A DNA stretch of 16,412 bases from an uncultured Collinsella sp. (GTDB lineage Bacteria; Actinomycetota; Coriobacteriia; Coriobacteriales; Coriobacteriaceae), in assembly GCA_902478885.1 (NCBI GenBank), contig CABSMS010000048.1, positions 1 to 16,412 on the forward strand, in the 5' to 3' direction. The notes beneath the pieces were generated by a model that was not told the DNA's origin, did not search any database, and saw only the letters and a list, made by a program, of their open reading frames with translations. How positions within the stretch are numbered: position 1 is the first letter of the stretch; every line of letters starts with the position of its first letter. Position numbers and translations under genes: made by a program. Of the stretch, positions 14,866 through 16,412 are shown piece by piece.

Positions 14866-14921
14866 TACACGTGTATATAACCGGTAAGCACAGTATATAT
14901 ACACTATGCACAGTTATGCAA
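14866..14921 (-). promoter_or_regulatory. promoter and inverted-repeat operator of the gntR-ABC operon
   Basis: On the reverse strand TTGCAT (14921-14916) and TATACT (14897-14892) are 18 bases apart, a good sigma-70 promoter. A perfect 9-bp inverted repeat, GTGTATATA (14871-14879) and TATATACAC (14896-14904), spans the -10 box and the expected transcription start. Each arm is also nested in a local palindrome: TACACGTGTA (14866-14875) and GTATATATAC (14893-14902). This fits a YtrA-type repressor site. Confidence 0.6.
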
Positions 14922-15005
14922 GAGGCAAATACGGATTGGGTCGGCTACCCAGGCCCCAACTGATGAATTTGTCCTGATAGGCGCCCTAGAGCGGGATTTC
15001 GCGGC

Positions 15006-15011
15006 TACAAT
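15006..15011 (+). promoter_or_regulatory. putative -10 box of prfC
   Basis: TACAAT lies 47 bases upstream of the prfC start. No good -35 at 16-18 bases is seen. Apart from this and the gntR operator, the 215-base gap shows nothing recognisable. Confidence 0.35.
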
Positions 15012-15058
15012 AGGGCGGTTACATCGACGTAATGCACTCAATGCAAGAAAGGATCCGC

Positions 15059-16385
<1,327 letters not shown>

Positions 16386-16412
16386 CTGTCTCTTATACAA
16401 ATCTCCGAGCCC
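16386..16412. other. sequencing-library adapter (Nextera/Tn5 mosaic end), not genomic
   Basis: The 27 terminal bases start with CTGTCTCTTATACAAATCT, which is the 19-bp Tn5 mosaic end CTGTCTCTTATACACATCT with one change (C to A at position 15). They continue CCGAGCCC, exactly the next bases of the Nextera read-2 adapter. Protein similarity to RF3 is lost at the same point. This is untrimmed adapter at a contig end. Confidence 0.93.

Noticed and set aside
13558..14904. Longer 448-residue reading of the ABC ATPase gene
   Set aside because: The extra N-terminal part overlaps the gntR gene in another frame and has no protein-like character; the ATG at 14439 has a ribosome binding site.

Overview
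The window is about 16.4 kb of GC-rich bacterial DNA with short intergenic gaps and strong purine-rich ribosome binding sites. The gene content (a MalY/PatB-type C-S lyase, a YtrA-type GntR regulator with its ABC exporter, release factor 3, and large hybrid kinases fed by solute-binding domains), the codon use, and GTG starts with actinobacterial-looking -10 boxes suggest a gut Actinobacteriota of the Coriobacteriia, most likely a Collinsella. That assignment is inference from protein style; no rRNA or other marker is present. The right end is not genomic: the last 27 bases match the Nextera/Tn5 transposon adapter with one mismatch, so this is the end of a draft-assembly contig.

Layout. Positions 1-221 hold a possible 3' end of a forward gene and a long hairpin. 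Two reverse-strand genes follow: a glutaredoxin, and upstream of it a three-part regulator joining an XRE helix-turn-helix, a zinc ribbon and a TipAS-like ligand-binding domain. Diverging from these is trmO (tRNA t6A37 methyltransferase, possibly leaderless), then a PLP-dependent C-S lyase of the PatB/MalY family.

Positions 3.7-10.1 kb form a signalling block. A family 3 solute-binding lipoprotein overlaps the start of a membrane-bound hybrid histidine kinase by four bases. Converging on that pair is a 934-residue hybrid kinase with two solute-binding domains built into its N-terminus (BvgS-like), followed by a small FMN-binding split-barrel protein. The two kinases have similar kinase and receiver modules but obtain the solute-binding domain differently: one as a separate lipoprotein, one by fusion. 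No transporter permease or ATPase and no DNA-binding response regulator lies beside them, so the phosphorelay output is not visible.

A 40-bp imperfect palindrome (REP-like) sits in the divergent gap before a small two-TM potassium-channel-like protein, a LOG-family phosphoribohydrolase, and a CLC chloride channel/transporter gene interrupted near its 3' end by an in-frame TGA. Next, on the reverse strand, is a compact gntR-ABC ATPase-ABC permease operon with a clear inverted-repeat operator around its promoter. Last is prfC (release factor 3), cut by the adapter.

Most of this is chromosomal housekeeping and regulation. No insertion sequence, phage gene, CRISPR array, tRNA or rRNA was recognised.
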